In this document: piece by piece, positions 1 to 9,800 of the stretch
How the letters are laid out: each line of letters starts with the position of its first letter
Position numbering within the stretch: the first letter of the stretch is position 1
Source of the DNA: Allobosea lupini
GTDB lineage: Bacteria > Pseudomonadota > Alphaproteobacteria > Rhizobiales > Beijerinckiaceae
NCBI RefSeq assembly: GCF_900109525.1
Contig: NZ_FOAN01000015.1
Span: forward strand, 1-64,000
Direction: 5' to 3'
DNA: 64,000 bases
Position numbers and translations under genes: made by a program
The notes under the pieces: generated by a model
Database searches by the model: none
Told to the model about the DNA's origin: nothing
What the model saw: the letters and a program-made list of their open reading frames with translations, nothing else

Positions 1-38
1 AGATCACGGTTCCGTGAACCGCAACGGGAGGCCCGCCG

Positions 39-554
39 ATGACCGAAGCCACCACCGCTCCGCCAGTACCGCTGGAGGATCAGCTCTGCTTCTCGATCTA
101 CTCCGCGGAGATCGCGATCCAGCGGGCCTATAAGCCTCTGCTGGATGACCTCGGCCTGACCTACCCGCAGTATCTCGTGCTCAACGTGCTCTGGCGCGAG
201 GATGCCCAGACCGTCGGCGGCATCGCGCAGCAGCTGGCCCTGGAGTCCAGCACGCTGACGCCGCTGCTCAAGCGGATGGAAGCAGCCGGCCTGCTGCATC
301 GCACCCGCAATCCCGAGAACGAGCGCCAGGTGATCATCGCGCTCACCCCGGACGGCGACAGCCTTCGCTTCCGTACGGGCTGCCTGAACGAAAAACTGCT
401 CCTGGCCTCCGGAGAGACGCCCGGCCACCTCGCCGAGCTCAATCGCCTGGTCAGGCAGCTTCGACTAAAGCGTTCTGCATCGGCTTTCCGGGGGCGATAT
501 AGTGCCACGCGACGCCGGTCTCCTGGCACCAGCGCAAGATCGCCATCGAGGTGA
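39..554 (+). CDS. OhrR-type MarR regulator with a foreign C-terminus
   Basis: This is a MarR-family winged-helix repressor of the OhrR type, which senses organic peroxides through a reactive cysteine and normally controls an ohr peroxidase gene. The sequence shows the family hallmarks: a cysteine at residue 17 in the context EDQLCF, LTYPQYLVLNVLW near residues 39-51, and the recognition helix STLTPLLKRMEAAGLL near residues 75-90. The start has a good ribosome site (GGGAGG). Homology stops near residue 142. From about position 465 the frame reads antisense through an IS3 transposase remnant and gives an Arg/Ser-rich tail of about 29 residues, so part of the last dimerisation helix is lost. No ohr gene is visible; it could lie left of the window. 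The family is clear; whether the product still works is uncertain. Confidence 0.85.
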   Translation: MTEATTAPPVPLEDQLCFSIYSAEIAIQRAYKPLLDDLGLTYPQYLVLNVLWREDAQTVGGIAQQLALESSTLTPLLKRMEAAGLLHRTRNPENERQVIIALTPDGDSLRFRTGCLNEKLLLASGETPGHLAELNRLVRQLRLKRSASAFRGRYSATRRRSPGTSARSPSR

Positions 555-840
555 ACTCCGTGCCGTCGGACACGACGGTGTCCGGCCGGCCGAGCAGCAG
601 AATGACGCCATCGAGTTCTCGAGCCACGCGCAGGCCCGAGAGCGAGGTGTCGGCAACGAGCGTCAGGCACTCGCTCGTGTAGTCCATGATGGCGACGAAC
701 CGGACGCTCCGCCGTCCGTGATCGTGGCGGAGAGGAAATCGAGGCTCCAACGCGCAATGGCCCGATCAGGTACGAGCATGGGTCTGCGCGTGTCCAATGC
801 CCTTTTGCGGCCGCCGCGCCGGCGAAGCTCAGTGATAGCC
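466..840 (-). mobile_element. IS3-family transposase (OrfB) remnant
   Basis: Read on the minus strand, this stretch encodes part of the DDE integrase core of an IS3-family OrfB transposase. Recognisable blocks are RWSLDFLSATITDG, then in another frame VADTSLSGLRVAREL, VSDGTEFTSMAILRW and HYIAPGKPMQNALVE. A frameshift near position 712 separates the first block from the rest. Both ends are missing: there is no OrfA, the protein stops right after the catalytic Glu, and no terminal inverted repeat is recognisable. The left edge is fused to the regulator gene at about 465. It is a dead relic that truncated that gene. Confidence 0.85.
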
Positions 841-896
841 CACGCGCATAAATACCGACTCTGCTTGTCCGACTGGGCCGCTTGCCGGTGTCCTTG

Positions 897-1376
897 TCAA
901 TCCAACAGGAGATAGGTTCCGCTTCGTACGGGCTCGATGACCGCCGCCAGAGTGTCTTGCCTTGAATGAGCTTCGACCGGCAGGGCGTGCCGCTCAAGGT
1001 GCCCAAGCGATGAGAACTGGTCGTGGATTTCCGTGATTGGACCGGGATCGGTCAATGTGCTCCCCCCGCGCTCCTGGCAGCGAAGAATCGTCACGTCGAG
1101 GGCGGCGTGCCGCGACGATGCCGTCCACAATGACGAAGTAACCACATTCCGCGTAACCTCCGGCAGCCTGCGCGACAACCTCTAAACGACCGTGTTCTGA
1201 TCATGTGCTTCCGGCTGGTGCGGTGGGATCGCTCCAGTCTTGATGAAATGCCAGAAGTCATCTCAATGAAGGTGGACCTTCGATGATCCGGATTCTCGCG
1301 CAAGTGTCTTCGCGGCCGCGCTTTTCCCGGACCCCGGAGCGCCCGTCAAAATGAGCACTTCATCTCCGCGCTTCAT
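897..1376 (-). pseudogene. Decayed P-loop kinase (AAA / cytidylate-kinase-like)
   Basis: On the minus strand an ATG at 1376 opens MKRGDEVLILTGAPGSGKSA, with a clear Walker A motif (GAPGSGKS), then SSKVHLH followed by a stop where the family continues with DDFWHFIKTGAIPPH (present after the stop). A further stop and a frame change follow. The downstream part then reads LDVTILRCQERGG, LTDPGPITEIHDQFS and LGHLERHALPVEAHS, matching the rest of a small P-loop kinase of about 180 residues. At least two inactivating changes are visible. It is a pseudogene with no function to infer beyond the family. Confidence 0.75.
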
Positions 1377-1460
1377 GCGATTCTGCCCATTCCTCGCAGA
1401 CCAGATGATGAAATCCTTGTTGAACATGCCCGACAAGGGATAAGGCCTCAGCCCTGCGTG

Positions 1461-2027
1461 TCATTTTTTTGCGGTGGCGCCGAAGGTTCGTTGATTCCAT
1501 TGTTGCCGCGTAAGCAACCAATCGACCTCTTTCCATCCCCGAGCTTCCATCCAGGCGGGCCCAGGCCTTTCCGCCACCTGAACCGCGCCATACCGCTTTG
1601 CAATTTTGATGACACGGCTATTGCCACTCGACGTGTCACTCACAAAAGCGTCCAAACCGATCGTTTCAAAACCGAAGCGGACGAGACATTCTCCAACCTC
1701 GATCGCAACTTTGTGGCGGCCCCATAATTCGGGAGCCAGTTCCAGGCCCAACACCGCAACTTTCCGATCTTCGGCTTTGACCCTGACACCGCCGCATCCG
1801 CACAACTTGCCGCTGGACTTATCGAAGATACCAAGCTGGAAATTCAGTCTAGGCCGGTCAAGCTGCCAATCGAGAAACATCGAAAAAAGCGACTGAGCCT
1901 TCTCGTCATCACCTGTTGCGATGTCATACAATTCGCGATACCGCGGGTCGTCCTGATACGAGACAAAGGCCGAACGATCTTCTTCTGTGAAATCCCGAAG
2001 CGTGTATCTTCTTGAGATTAGCATCAT
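1461..2027 (-). CDS. GNAT-family N-acetyltransferase
   Basis: The protein of about 188 residues belongs to the GNAT superfamily, RimJ/RimL-like branch, which transfers an acetyl group from acetyl-CoA to an amine. Visible features are the N-terminal LRDFTEEDRSAFVSYQDDPRYRELYD, the central strand FQLGIFDKSSGKLCGCGGVR, the acetyl-CoA-binding segment LGLELAPELWGRHKVAIEVGE, and SGNSRVIKIAKRYGAV typical of the C-terminal half. The ATG at 2027 was chosen because TGAGGT sits upstream at good spacing; the frame is open further upstream but without homology. The substrate cannot be told. It stands alone among decayed genes and may be a moron or defence gene. Confidence 0.85.
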   Translation of the reverse strand: MMLISRRYTLRDFTEEDRSAFVSYQDDPRYRELYDIATGDDEKAQSLFSMFLDWQLDRPRLNFQLGIFDKSSGKLCGCGGVRVKAEDRKVAVLGLELAPELWGRHKVAIEVGECLVRFGFETIGLDAFVSDTSSGNSRVIKIAKRYGAVQVAERPGPAWMEARGWKEVDWLLTRQQWNQRTFGATAKK

Positions 2028-2294
2028 AACAATAACCTCATTTAAGGAATATTTGAATCTTTCACTAGGCTTGACAGGCATCCCCTGCAACTCACCTCTA
2101 AATGGATTTTGACTGCAGTGCCCCGAGCCACGGCTTTCTGCTCGGTGCCTGCAGTTGTCGACGTTGGGGCAGGATCGCGAGCAGCCGTCCTCCCAGCCGT
2201 CAGGAAGGCAAGCCTCTGCCCTCGACTTGCCGAGCACCATATCGTTCTGTTTACGTGATCTTCGCCCCTCGACGGCTGCGAGTGAACGATCGCG

Positions 2295-2500
2295 TCACGA
2301 GATTTCGTCGTCGAACCAAATATGATGCTTTCCTGCCTCGCAGACCCTTATTCCGCCTGAGCCGGATATGGCACCCAATCCGCCTGTTCCGCTCCCATCG
2401 ACGATTAGGCAGAATTCGTTTGCTGGATCGCCACCTTTGGTCGAGGCGCAGTGGATGAAATTGAACGCACCTTCGAGCTCGTTCAAGCTGCCGATGAGCT
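2295..2500 (-). pseudogene. C-terminal remnant of a DUF3224 protein
   Basis: About 65 codons on the minus strand, after an in-frame stop, align with the second half of DUF3224 proteins, a small beta-barrel family of about 130 residues of unknown function. The matching blocks are GSLNELEGAFNFIHCAS, VDGSGTGGLGAISGSGGI and AGKHHIWFDDE. The N-terminal half is absent, and the preceding region is the end of the XRE gene. There is no good start codon, so this is read as a fragment. DUF3224 genes are often placed beside regulators such as the one upstream. Confidence 0.5.
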
Positions 2501-2514
2501 ATGCAACAGCGCGC

Positions 2515-3327
2515 CTATGTCGCGCATGGCCATGCACCTGCGCCGGCGAGCCGGGACATGACGCGCCTAGTCAGTTCGTCGGTCGGAAACCAGACTTCCA
2601 TCCGAAGTGAGGATGGCCGGGCATCCTGCGGTAGCCCGGCCATAAACTGAGCTGTGACGAAGCTGAGCCTTCCGGCTGCGCTCACGAAGACCATCTCCAG
2701 CGAGCGCAGCGTTTGGCGCCTCTCCCTCCTTCCATCGAGGTTGAACTCATGCCGGAGCCGCTTTTCTAGCCGGTCTACCCGCTCACCGATTTCGGGATGC
2801 AAAACCTGCTCAATCCGCAGCTGGTGCAGCAATGCGTCGCCAACACTGGCGGCATTGATCATCTGCGAGAACAAGCCTCCCGGGTCGATCATCGCCGCGA
2901 TCATGTCGACGCCCGCCTCAGGCTCCACGGTTCCCCGCCAGAATTGCGGCATCAGGAGTGCACAAAGTCTCTGTCCGCCGTGATTGATGCGCCGCATTCT
3001 CCAGGAGGCGTCGAACAAGAAGGCCGGAAAGGGCTCGTGCGCCTCGAGCACGCGCGCCAGGTCGTGCATCGGATCGCGATCACCGTCGATGTCGAGCTCG
3101 ATCGCGGTGAAGCCCGATCGTATCAGGAGACCGTTCGCCTCGGACGGCTCGAACTCGAGCGCTTCCATCCAGCCGATCATCAGGGACTTACTGACGCCCG
3201 CCCGCCCGGTCTCGACGAAGCCGAGATGGCGCTGCGAAATGCCCAGACGCAGCGCCAGATCTAGCTGCGAGATGCCCCGCGCGCGTCGCCTCTGCGCGAG
3301 AAGACCACCGATCTGCGCCTTCGACAT
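2515..3327 (-). CDS. XRE-family regulator with MmyB-like ligand domain
   Basis: This 270-residue cytoplasmic DNA-binding protein has an N-terminal helix-turn-helix of the Xre/Cro type (residues about 5-60: LAQRRRARGISQLDLALRLGISQRHLGFVETGR). It is followed by a MmyB-like C-terminal domain (about 110-260, including FPAFLFDASWRMRRINHGGQRL, LFSQMINA and LRSLEMVFVSAAGRLSF). Length fits the family. MmyB-type regulators generally repress a neighbouring oxidoreductase or dehydrogenase gene; here only a DUF3224 remnant remains downstream. A perfect 6+6 bp inverted repeat at 3361-3377, just upstream of the start, is a likely autoregulatory operator. Confidence 0.88.
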   Translation of the reverse strand: MSKAQIGGLLAQRRRARGISQLDLALRLGISQRHLGFVETGRAGVSKSLMIGWMEALEFEPSEANGLLIRSGFTAIELDIDGDRDPMHDLARVLEAHEPFPAFLFDASWRMRRINHGGQRLCALLMPQFWRGTVEPEAGVDMIAAMIDPGGLFSQMINAASVGDALLHQLRIEQVLHPEIGERVDRLEKRLRHEFNLDGRRERRQTLRSLEMVFVSAAGRLSFVTAQFMAGLPQDARPSSLRMEVWFPTDELTRRVMSRLAGAGAWPCAT

Positions 3328-3360
3328 GGCCTCGTTCCGCTTCGGCTGCGATCGTCAGAA

Positions 3361-3377
3361 CCATACACCGCGTATGG
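3361..3377. promoter_or_regulatory. Inverted repeat CCATAC-N5-GTATGG upstream of the XRE gene
   Basis: Perfect 6-bp arms separated by 5 bp lie 34-50 bp before the start codon of the XRE/MmyB gene. Position and symmetry suit a dimeric repressor acting on its own promoter. This is inferred from position only. Confidence 0.5.
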
Positions 3378-3728
3378 ATACCACTAATTGCGGCGGACCT
3401 TATTGTCTTCGCGCCGCCGTAAAGCAGCTACCTGCGAGGTAGTCGATGCAAGATTCCCAACAAATAGCCAGCGCCGCCGCACCGCGCTTCGAGAGCCCAG
3501 CATGTCCCCTGTCAACCTTCGTTTCGCGTTGGCTTTGATGGCCGCGGCCGCCGGTGGCGCGCTGGCGCCGAGCCGGATCCGGCGCAGGTCCCGATTGCAG
3601 GCGTCCCTACTCTCCCGGATGCCTGCCGGCTGCTAATCGTATCGGCTGTCCGCGCGAGCCGCGCCCCAGTGAGCGCGAACCAAATTCGGGTTAGCTTCAG
3701 AGTGAGACAGGCGCTACGGGCTATAGTC
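3378..3728. other. Non-coding spacer
   Basis: No open frame with recognisable homology, no tRNA-like cloverleaf and no strong terminator were seen in this 350-bp stretch between the XRE gene and the IstB fragment. Its short open frames have the arginine/serine-rich composition of random GC-rich reading. Confidence 0.6.
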
Positions 3729-3842
3729 ATTCTTGGAGCCTGCTGACCAGGTGGACGAGCAGCTGATCACGGGACTGGGCAAAGTGCAGGTAGCCAAATT
3801 CGTCCAGGCCGATGAAGTCGCAGACCAGCTCCAGAAGCCGCC
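3729..3842 (-). mobile_element. IstB-like (IS21 family) ATPase fragment
   Basis: Minus-strand reading gives about 37 codons with CDFIGLDEFGYLHFAQS and QLLVHLVSRLQE, which matches the Walker-B region of IS21-family IstB helper ATPases (family pattern: D-hydrophobic-I-V-LDE-GYLPF...LLFHLVS-LYE). It ends in a stop and has no Walker A, no IstA and no inverted repeats. It is a short relic of an insertion next to the 3' end of the giant secretion-locus gene. Confidence 0.6.
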
Positions 3843-3855
3843 TGCCAGACCCCGC

Positions 3856-6800
3856 TCAGGCAGCCAGGGTCGATCCGCTCTTCTCCTCGGTCGTGACGAA
3901 CCGCATCAATGACTTCACCACCGGCACGTTTGAATCAATCGGTTCTTCTCCTGCGTCGCCATGCAGGTTCGCAATCGGTCGATTGGGTCCGCCCGGCCCG
4001 TACAATGGTGGCGTCTGCATGGGATCTGGCGCCGGTGCTGGGTCTGGAGTAGGCACGGGCTGAGGCGGCTCCTCGATCGGCTCCCAGGGGAACACCAGGC
4101 TGAGGCCGACGCGAACGGCGACCGCCGCGCCGAGCAGCACCAGCGGCGGCAGGCCGTAACGTAGCCATGGCTTGTCGATGCTCGATGGATTCCGCTCGGC
4201 ACCGTTCAACGGTGCATTGAACATATCCGTAACGCGGCTGTGCCAGACGATCGGTCCCATGCCGCGATTGGAGCGATATTCGTCGATGTAGTCCTTCTGC
4301 GCGCCGCGGAAGACGTACCAGTCGGCGGCGACCTTGAGGAGCTCGATACCACCAAGCACCGGCTGCCCCGCTGCAAACGCATTCGCCGCATGGATGCTAT
4401 CGGCGACGAAGAACGGCACCATGCCATAAGTATCGCCGGCGGAGGCGTATTGCGGCCAGCGCTGGATCAACGACGGCTTGTGCATCGGCTTGTACTTTTG
4501 CGTACCGTCCGCCTCCGGCGGGCCGTCGGGCAGCCGGCCGTCATGGTACACGGCTCTCGGATCGCCGCCGCCGACGAAGAAGCGGCGGATCGGGCCGATG
4601 ATCTTGCCTCCACCACTTGTCGCTGGATAGGTTGGATGCGGCTTCTTGTTCTTTCCGGCAGAGCCGCTCCCGGTGCCCTGTGTCGGCGGTGCTGATTTTG
4701 GCTGAGCAGCGGTCGCCGGCACATTGCCGCCGGTCGACGCCGCGTGGAGTTCATCAGCTGCCTTCTTGGAAGCGTTGAAGTCGGCATCGCCGACGCCACG
4801 CTTGGAAGCCGTTCCGATGACGCCGGGCATGTTGCCGAAAAGGAATGCCGCACTTGCGGAATTGCTGGCAAGGTCGGCCGCGCCGCCAAAGGTGTCGAGC
4901 ACGCCAAGATAGCGATAGGCAGCGGGATCGAGGAACGGGTTGGTCACCAGACGCGTGGTGTTCGCGTTGCTGATGCCGAAGCTAGCATAGCGCGCAAATT
5001 CCAGAATGCGCCCGGTCGGCGTATTCGGCGAGATCAGCCGGCCCGGCGCGGTTTCCAGCACCTTCATCGCCTCCGCATCCAGACGGTTCGCGCGCAGCGT
5101 CTCGAAGGCGAGGAGATAATTCATCCGGTCGGCACGGCTATGACCCCAGACGGCGCCGCGCCAGCCGGTGGTCCGCCGCGCCAGGATATCGAGATGGGCG
5201 TCGGCGATCGTGAGCCAAGGGGTCGACTGTGTCGGATCCTGATGCAGTTCGGCAGCCGCAGTCTCGATCTCGGACTTGTTCCCCACGCGATGAATGTAAC
5301 CGCGCCTGCCGAGCAGCGGCTGCGTCGCGACGTCGACGACCGCTTCGCGCACGACCTTCATCGTGTCGGGTTCCGGCGCCTTGCCCTTCGCGATCGCCTG
5401 CTGGGCCGTCTCGATCGCGTCGGCATATCGTTCGCGATCGGGCTTGGCGATTCCGAGCCGCCGCCCGCGGCCACCGGTGACCTGGCGATTGAGCTGGTCG
5501 AGGACGGCCTCTCCGGGCTTGAAATTGTCATGCGCGACGTTCGAAACGAGGGCGGCACTGTCCTGCCGCTTCTGCAGCCGAATCTTGGCGCCCTGCCTGA
5601 TGCCGGCGACGCCGCCGCGGAAGAGCCAGGCATAGATCGCGAGCGATGACAGAAGGTCGCGCGCGCCGATATGGCTTCCGGTACCGATCCTGGCGGTCGT
5701 ATAGGCGCCAAAGGCGGCTCCGCCGACATAGCCGACACTGGTCAGCATGATACGCCGCTTGTCCTTGCCTTCGAGCGGACGGTCCGCCTTGACGAAGGTT
5801 TCGCCGGGCTTGGGCGCATAGGTGGCATCGCGATTGGCGACGCTGTAGGGGTAGACGCTGCCGTCATCGAAGATGCGCAATCCGCCTTCGACGAGTTTCG
5901 GATCGATGACGCCCGAGGCGATCGCCTCGGTCAGCTTGTCTTTGGGGCCGACGAGCCGGTAGACATAACCGCCCGGCGCCGCCTGCTTGCGCCCTTTCCT
6001 ATTCGCCGAAGCAGGGCGCTGCTGCACTGCCTCGCGCGCGCCTTCGAACGTCGAATGTAGCGTGAACTCCGACAGGTTAAGCGCCGGGTGAGGCCCTCCC
6101 CCGCCCATGATCTGCTGCGGCGGCACCGGCCCCTCGATGTAACGGATTGCCGTGTAGTCGTGCGAGCCTAACAGGTGCGGCACTCGCCTCGTCGCATAGT
6201 CCGTTACCTTCTTGTGCAGGGGACGGCCCTTGAGGGCGTGGTCGTCCGGCGATTGAGCGATAGCCAGATACGCCGTCTGCGCCTTCATCTGATCGTCGGG
6301 TTCGGGCAGCTTCCCGTTCGCAGTCTTCTTGCGCCAATACGCGTTTGCAGGGTCGACGAAGCTCTTCCGCAAGCCGCTGTCCGGCCCGGCATAAGCCGGC
6401 CGCGCCGTGATGTCGGGCGATTGCCGGGCTTCGGCGATCGGGTCGGTTGAAGCCTTGTTGGCGATTCCAGCTTGGCCGACATGCGGCTGGGCCGTCGGTA
6501 TAGCCGGCGTCTGCGTAACGATTGCCGGCTGGTTTGTGGCGCTAGCGCCCGCCACCGGCCGAAGGGCGATCGCCGGAAAGACGTCTCCGCTTCGATAAAT
6601 GAACTGAGCCGCTGGTAGCCAGTCGACAGGAATCTCGGCCAGCGTTCCGATGCCGGCAATGTCCTTCGCATCGGCTTGGACTTTATAGACGAAACCGCCG
6701 CGCAAGCTTCCTTTCGGCGGCGGCAGAGTGGCGACCGCGACGGCGGCGGCGGCATAGGTGTCGAAGAACTGGGTGTCGGCCGTACGCAGTCCTGGGCCGG

Positions 6801-9800
6801 GAGCGCCAACCTGCTGTCCGTAGACGTCGACCGGCAGCTGCATCGTTAGCGCGAATCTGGTTTGGATGGCGGGATCGGTGGAAGGCAGTGGAAACTGCCC
6901 GACCGCAAGAACGTCATCCGGAGTCGGCTTGAAGGCTTTGGCCGATCTCACCGTGGCAGACAGGTTCGGCATCAGCGAGACGCCATGCTGGCCGATCACC
7001 GATACGGCGTCGGGCGCGAGCAACGCGTCCGAGCCCGCCGTCCGCACCGGCATGGCGGAAGCGCTCGGTGGGACACTGGCGGTCTGTTGCCCAGCAGCTG
7101 GTTTCGGGGCCGCCGGTTGCAGCGATACGGTCACCGGCCACTCGGCCCCGGAACCCAGCGCCCGACTGAGCGCAAAGGAATCGGCGCGGTCCAACGCAGC
7201 CTGCAGCCGTGCATCGAAGGCCCCCTGGCCGGGGTTCTCGATGTGACGGACGATATGTCCGAGGTCGACGATGGCCTGGCGATAGCCCGGTGTGCTCTCG
7301 CGCGCGCCGGCCAGATAGTCGAGCACGCGATTCAGCGAACCGTCGACCTTCTTGTCCGGCGACTGGCCGACCAGCCCGCGGCCCTTGGCGATCAGCTGGT
7401 GGGTGGGCCCGCCCGACGGCTGGGCCGCGGCGCTCAGATCGCGTGGCTCCGGCTTGTTCGCCTCCTGCTCCAGCCTGTCGCGAATGCGCGCCATGATGTC
7501 TTCGGGCGTGGCGCCTGTGCCGTCGGTCAGATGGCGAAGGTCTCCGGGCCCGGAGGCTGCATCGAGTGCGTGCGACGATCCGACTGACCAGAGATATGGC
7601 TTCAAAGCATCGGGGATTTCAGTGGCAGGCTTCGCCGGCCGGCCGGTGCTCTCGCCATCTTGCTCGCTGCTTACCCTCAGCGTCTCGGGATTCTGTCGCG
7701 CCGTGTCCCAGAGCGGCATCGGATCGCGCCGGGAAATCTCGACCGTGAACCCATGCGTCTCGTACCAAGCCTTGAGCGGCAGCTCGAGCGCGCCGGGACG
7801 AAGCACGACGACGCCGTCTTCCGGCCTGCCGGTTTTCGGCCGCGCCTGCCCGGCGATGAAATCGTGCACGGCTGACACCTGCGCTGGCGTCAGGAAGGAT
7901 TCGTCTTTGAGGCCAGGTAGAACGTCGCGCCTGAAATCGGCGACGGCCTGCTTCTGGCTCGGGCTCGCAACCGATTCGAGCTGGCTCAGCCATTTGCCGA
8001 CCGCCTCGTTGCCGCCGCGCGGGAAGACCGCAACGCGTCCCGTCTCGGCTCGCGCGTCGAGCCGCTTCAGCCAACGGGGCCCCTCGACCGCGAGGGTCAA
8101 GCCATCGCCTTGGGGGAACTCCCAGCTCGTCGTCCGCTCGGCAGCGACAGCCGGAGCTGTCTCCGGCAGCTTGGTCCGGTAGAACAACCGGCCCTCAATG
8201 CTCGCCGACAGCGGCAATTGCAGCCAGCGAACGCCTGGAACTCCAACCGGCAGTGCCGGCACCGACCATGCAACGGTTCGGTCCACCGTCAGCGCGACAT
8301 TCTGCGTATCGCCGAACAGCCCCCAGAAGATCGGCCCGTCGGACGGAATGTAGTGGCTGAATGTCGTGGGCGCCTTGGCAAGCAGCGGGCGGTCGGGATT
8401 GATCAGCCCGCGAGGCTCGAACTTTTCGTTGACGATCACTTCCAGCCGGCTCGAACCCGGCGACCAGACGCGCCGCTTATTGCCGGCGAGGTCGACGATC
8501 GTCTCCTTGAGCGGCAGACCGGGGACCGCCGACTGACGCAAGCCACTGCCGGATCCGCGCACATAGGTCAGGCGCTGGTCCTGATCGACTGCGCCCTTCG
8601 CCAGCAGCTCCTGGAGCTTATCAGTCGATGGCGCCGCAGCCAGCGCGGCGGCATCGTCGGCATTGTTGACGACGACCTGCGTGCGCAGCCGCAGCTTGCC
8701 GAGCACGACCTGGTTGAGATCCAGGAATTCGCGCGAAACCGTGAAGTCCTGATGGAACGTCGCGTCCATCGCGACTTCGTAGCGGCGCTCCAGCGCCACG
8801 CGCGGGACGAATTTGGAGATCGAGGTGGGCAGTTCGGTGACCCAGGCGGGGTGCAGGTAGAGCTTGTCCTCTAGCATCACCTTCTTGTAGGGCACACCGT
8901 CCTGGAAACGCACGAAACCGGCAGCGTTGCTCGCTGGTGCACCGAACACATCGGTCTCGCCGGGTTTCAGCGTGACCGCTTCCGAACGCAATGACAGGCC
9001 GTAGACGATCTCGACCACATGGCCTTGCGGCTGATCCGATCCCTTGGCGGCGGGCATGACGCGCCCGGCTTTCGGCATCAGGTCGAATGCGGATTGCGAG
9101 GGGTCGCCGTAGATCAGCTGTTCTCCAGCTGCTATCAAATCCGCTCCCTTGAACTGGAAGGCCGTCTGGTGCGAAATCGGAAGCCCGAGTTGCGCGCCCG
9201 TGACGTTGCGGTGTTCGTTCGGCCGGATCGAGAGACCTGCCTCTGACTGCAAGGCGTCGCGCACCGCCCCCGGGCCTTGGCCCATGGCGGCGCCGATCGC
9301 CCTGATATTGCTGCGCACGCCGACACCGGCCATGTACGAGCGCCAGGTCGGCGAGCCGACCGGCGTCGAATCGACCTGGGCACCGAGCGCCGCCTTGACT
9401 GCGTCGCCAGCCGGGCCGGGATTGATCCTGACCCGGCCCAGCAACGAGAACCGGATGTCGGGCGCATTCTCCTGCCATTTCCAGGGCTTTGCCGCCTGCC
9501 AACCGCTTGGCGGAATATCCTTGCCGGCAGCCTCCATCTCGGCACGACGATCCGCCGGAAGCGCCAAGCCATCCGGCGATTGCCGGGTCTGCTGCCACAG
9601 GGGCATGAACGGCCGGTCGTCGGCTTCGCCTTGCCGCGGACCGTTTACGGCCCCTTCTTCTGCTGAGCGCCCTGGGCGTGCCTGCTGATCCGCGTTGCCG
9701 TTGCCAGTGTCGCCGTGCCCGGTACTGCTGACATTAGCGATCTGACTTGCCGCCACGGCGTCGGCGACATTCGGCAGAGCGGCGGCTGCGGCCAGAGGCG

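Noticed and set aside
161..1006. Minus-strand frame of 281 codons over the IS relic and the kinase pseudogene
   Set aside because: It joins out-of-frame readings of two pseudogenes; the homologous peptides lie in other frames.
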